From positions 1 to 53,650 of the forward strand of contig CAKQRE010000043.1 of the NCBI GenBank assembly GCA_934271265.1: a stretch of 53,650 nt of DNA. The letters are read 5' to 3'. This DNA comes from an uncultured Clostridia bacterium (GTDB lineage: Bacteria; Bacillota; Clostridia; Christensenellales; Borkfalkiaceae). Each line of letters begins with the position of its first letter. The first letter of the stretch is position 1. The notes below the pieces were generated by a model. That model was given only the letters and a program-made list of their open reading frames with translations, was not told where the DNA came from and did not search any database. Shown in pieces: positions 53,533 to 53,650 of the stretch. The position numbers were made by a program, and so were the translations under genes.

Positions 53533-53650
53533 TTTTGCCCCTCCTTCCACATATAATCTGCAAATCGCTCCCAGTTGGCACGGAGTTGAGCATATACATC
53601 AATTCTGTGCTTGGTTTCGAGATTGACTTCGGTGCGTTCCGGCAGGGGGA
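53529..53650 (-). CDS. C-terminal end of a second paralogous small protein (partial)
   Basis: The open frame enters from the right window edge and ends at TGA 53531-53529, overlapping the next ATG (ATGA). The visible 39 residues contain VNLETKHRIDVYAQLRANWE followed by RFADYMWKEGQK. These align with VNLSDAEKIDVYEQVRLNWD and EFVDYVW of the downstream gene. The two are therefore tandem duplicates. The N-terminus is outside the window. Confidence 0.75.
   Translation of the reverse strand, partial: PLPERTEVNLETKHRIDVYAQLRANWERFADYMWKEGQK

Overview
The window looks like a chromosome segment of an uncultured, gut-type Clostridia (Firmicutes) genome. Supporting signs are strong AGGAGG-type ribosome binding sites, TTTAC/TTGAC...TATAAT promoters, many lipoproteins with a Cys lipobox, a SipW-type signal peptidase, and msm-like sugar transport operons without their own ATPase. 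This placement is inferred from gene style only. I saw no rRNA, tRNA or CRISPR array.

Left part (1-12000): a tightly overlapping three-gene operon encodes a large protein of unknown function with a duplicated domain, a SipW-type signal peptidase and a membrane EAL (cyclic-di-GMP phosphodiesterase) protein. On both sides lie gene-poor islands (1-470, 6310-7590, 8505-9840) filled with short REP-like repeats and four copies of a larger repeat whose central hairpin changes both arms together. A HTH-Fic gene with a roughly 190-base self-complementary leader sits between these islands, followed by a RecQ-phosphoribosyltransferase helicase.

Middle part (12100-47750): a glycan-use region. Read right to left from 32505 are an ABC sugar transporter, three large surface proteins (one DUF4838-like), a GH2 beta-glucuronidase, a GDSL hydrolase, a metallophosphoesterase lipoprotein, a GH29 fucosidase, and then uxuA, an SDR mannonate oxidoreductase, eda and kdgK, which take mannonate to pyruvate and glyceraldehyde-3-phosphate. 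An AraC-type regulator is divergent from the transporter. A second divergent cluster has a GLUG-type lipoprotein, a GH20-like enzyme, an MBL hydrolase, an MFS transporter and a GH78-like enzyme on the minus strand, and a GH94-like phosphorylase, an alpha/beta hydrolase and a PHP protein on the plus strand. The two divergent promoter regions share a nearly identical 21-bp motif, placed exactly 15 bp upstream of the minus-strand -35 box in both. This predicts one regulator, most simply the AraC protein, acting on both clusters. The combined picture is import and breakdown of a glucuronate-containing heteroglycan that also carries deoxy sugars and perhaps N-acetylhexosamine.

Right part (47750-53650): an AT-richer accessory segment with remnant repeats, an HNH endonuclease, a large STAND/NB-ARC ATPase with a HEPN-like RNase motif at its N-terminus and a cold-shock-like domain at its C-terminus (a candidate anti-phage protein), a small metallophosphoesterase and two tandem paralogous small proteins, the second cut by the window edge.
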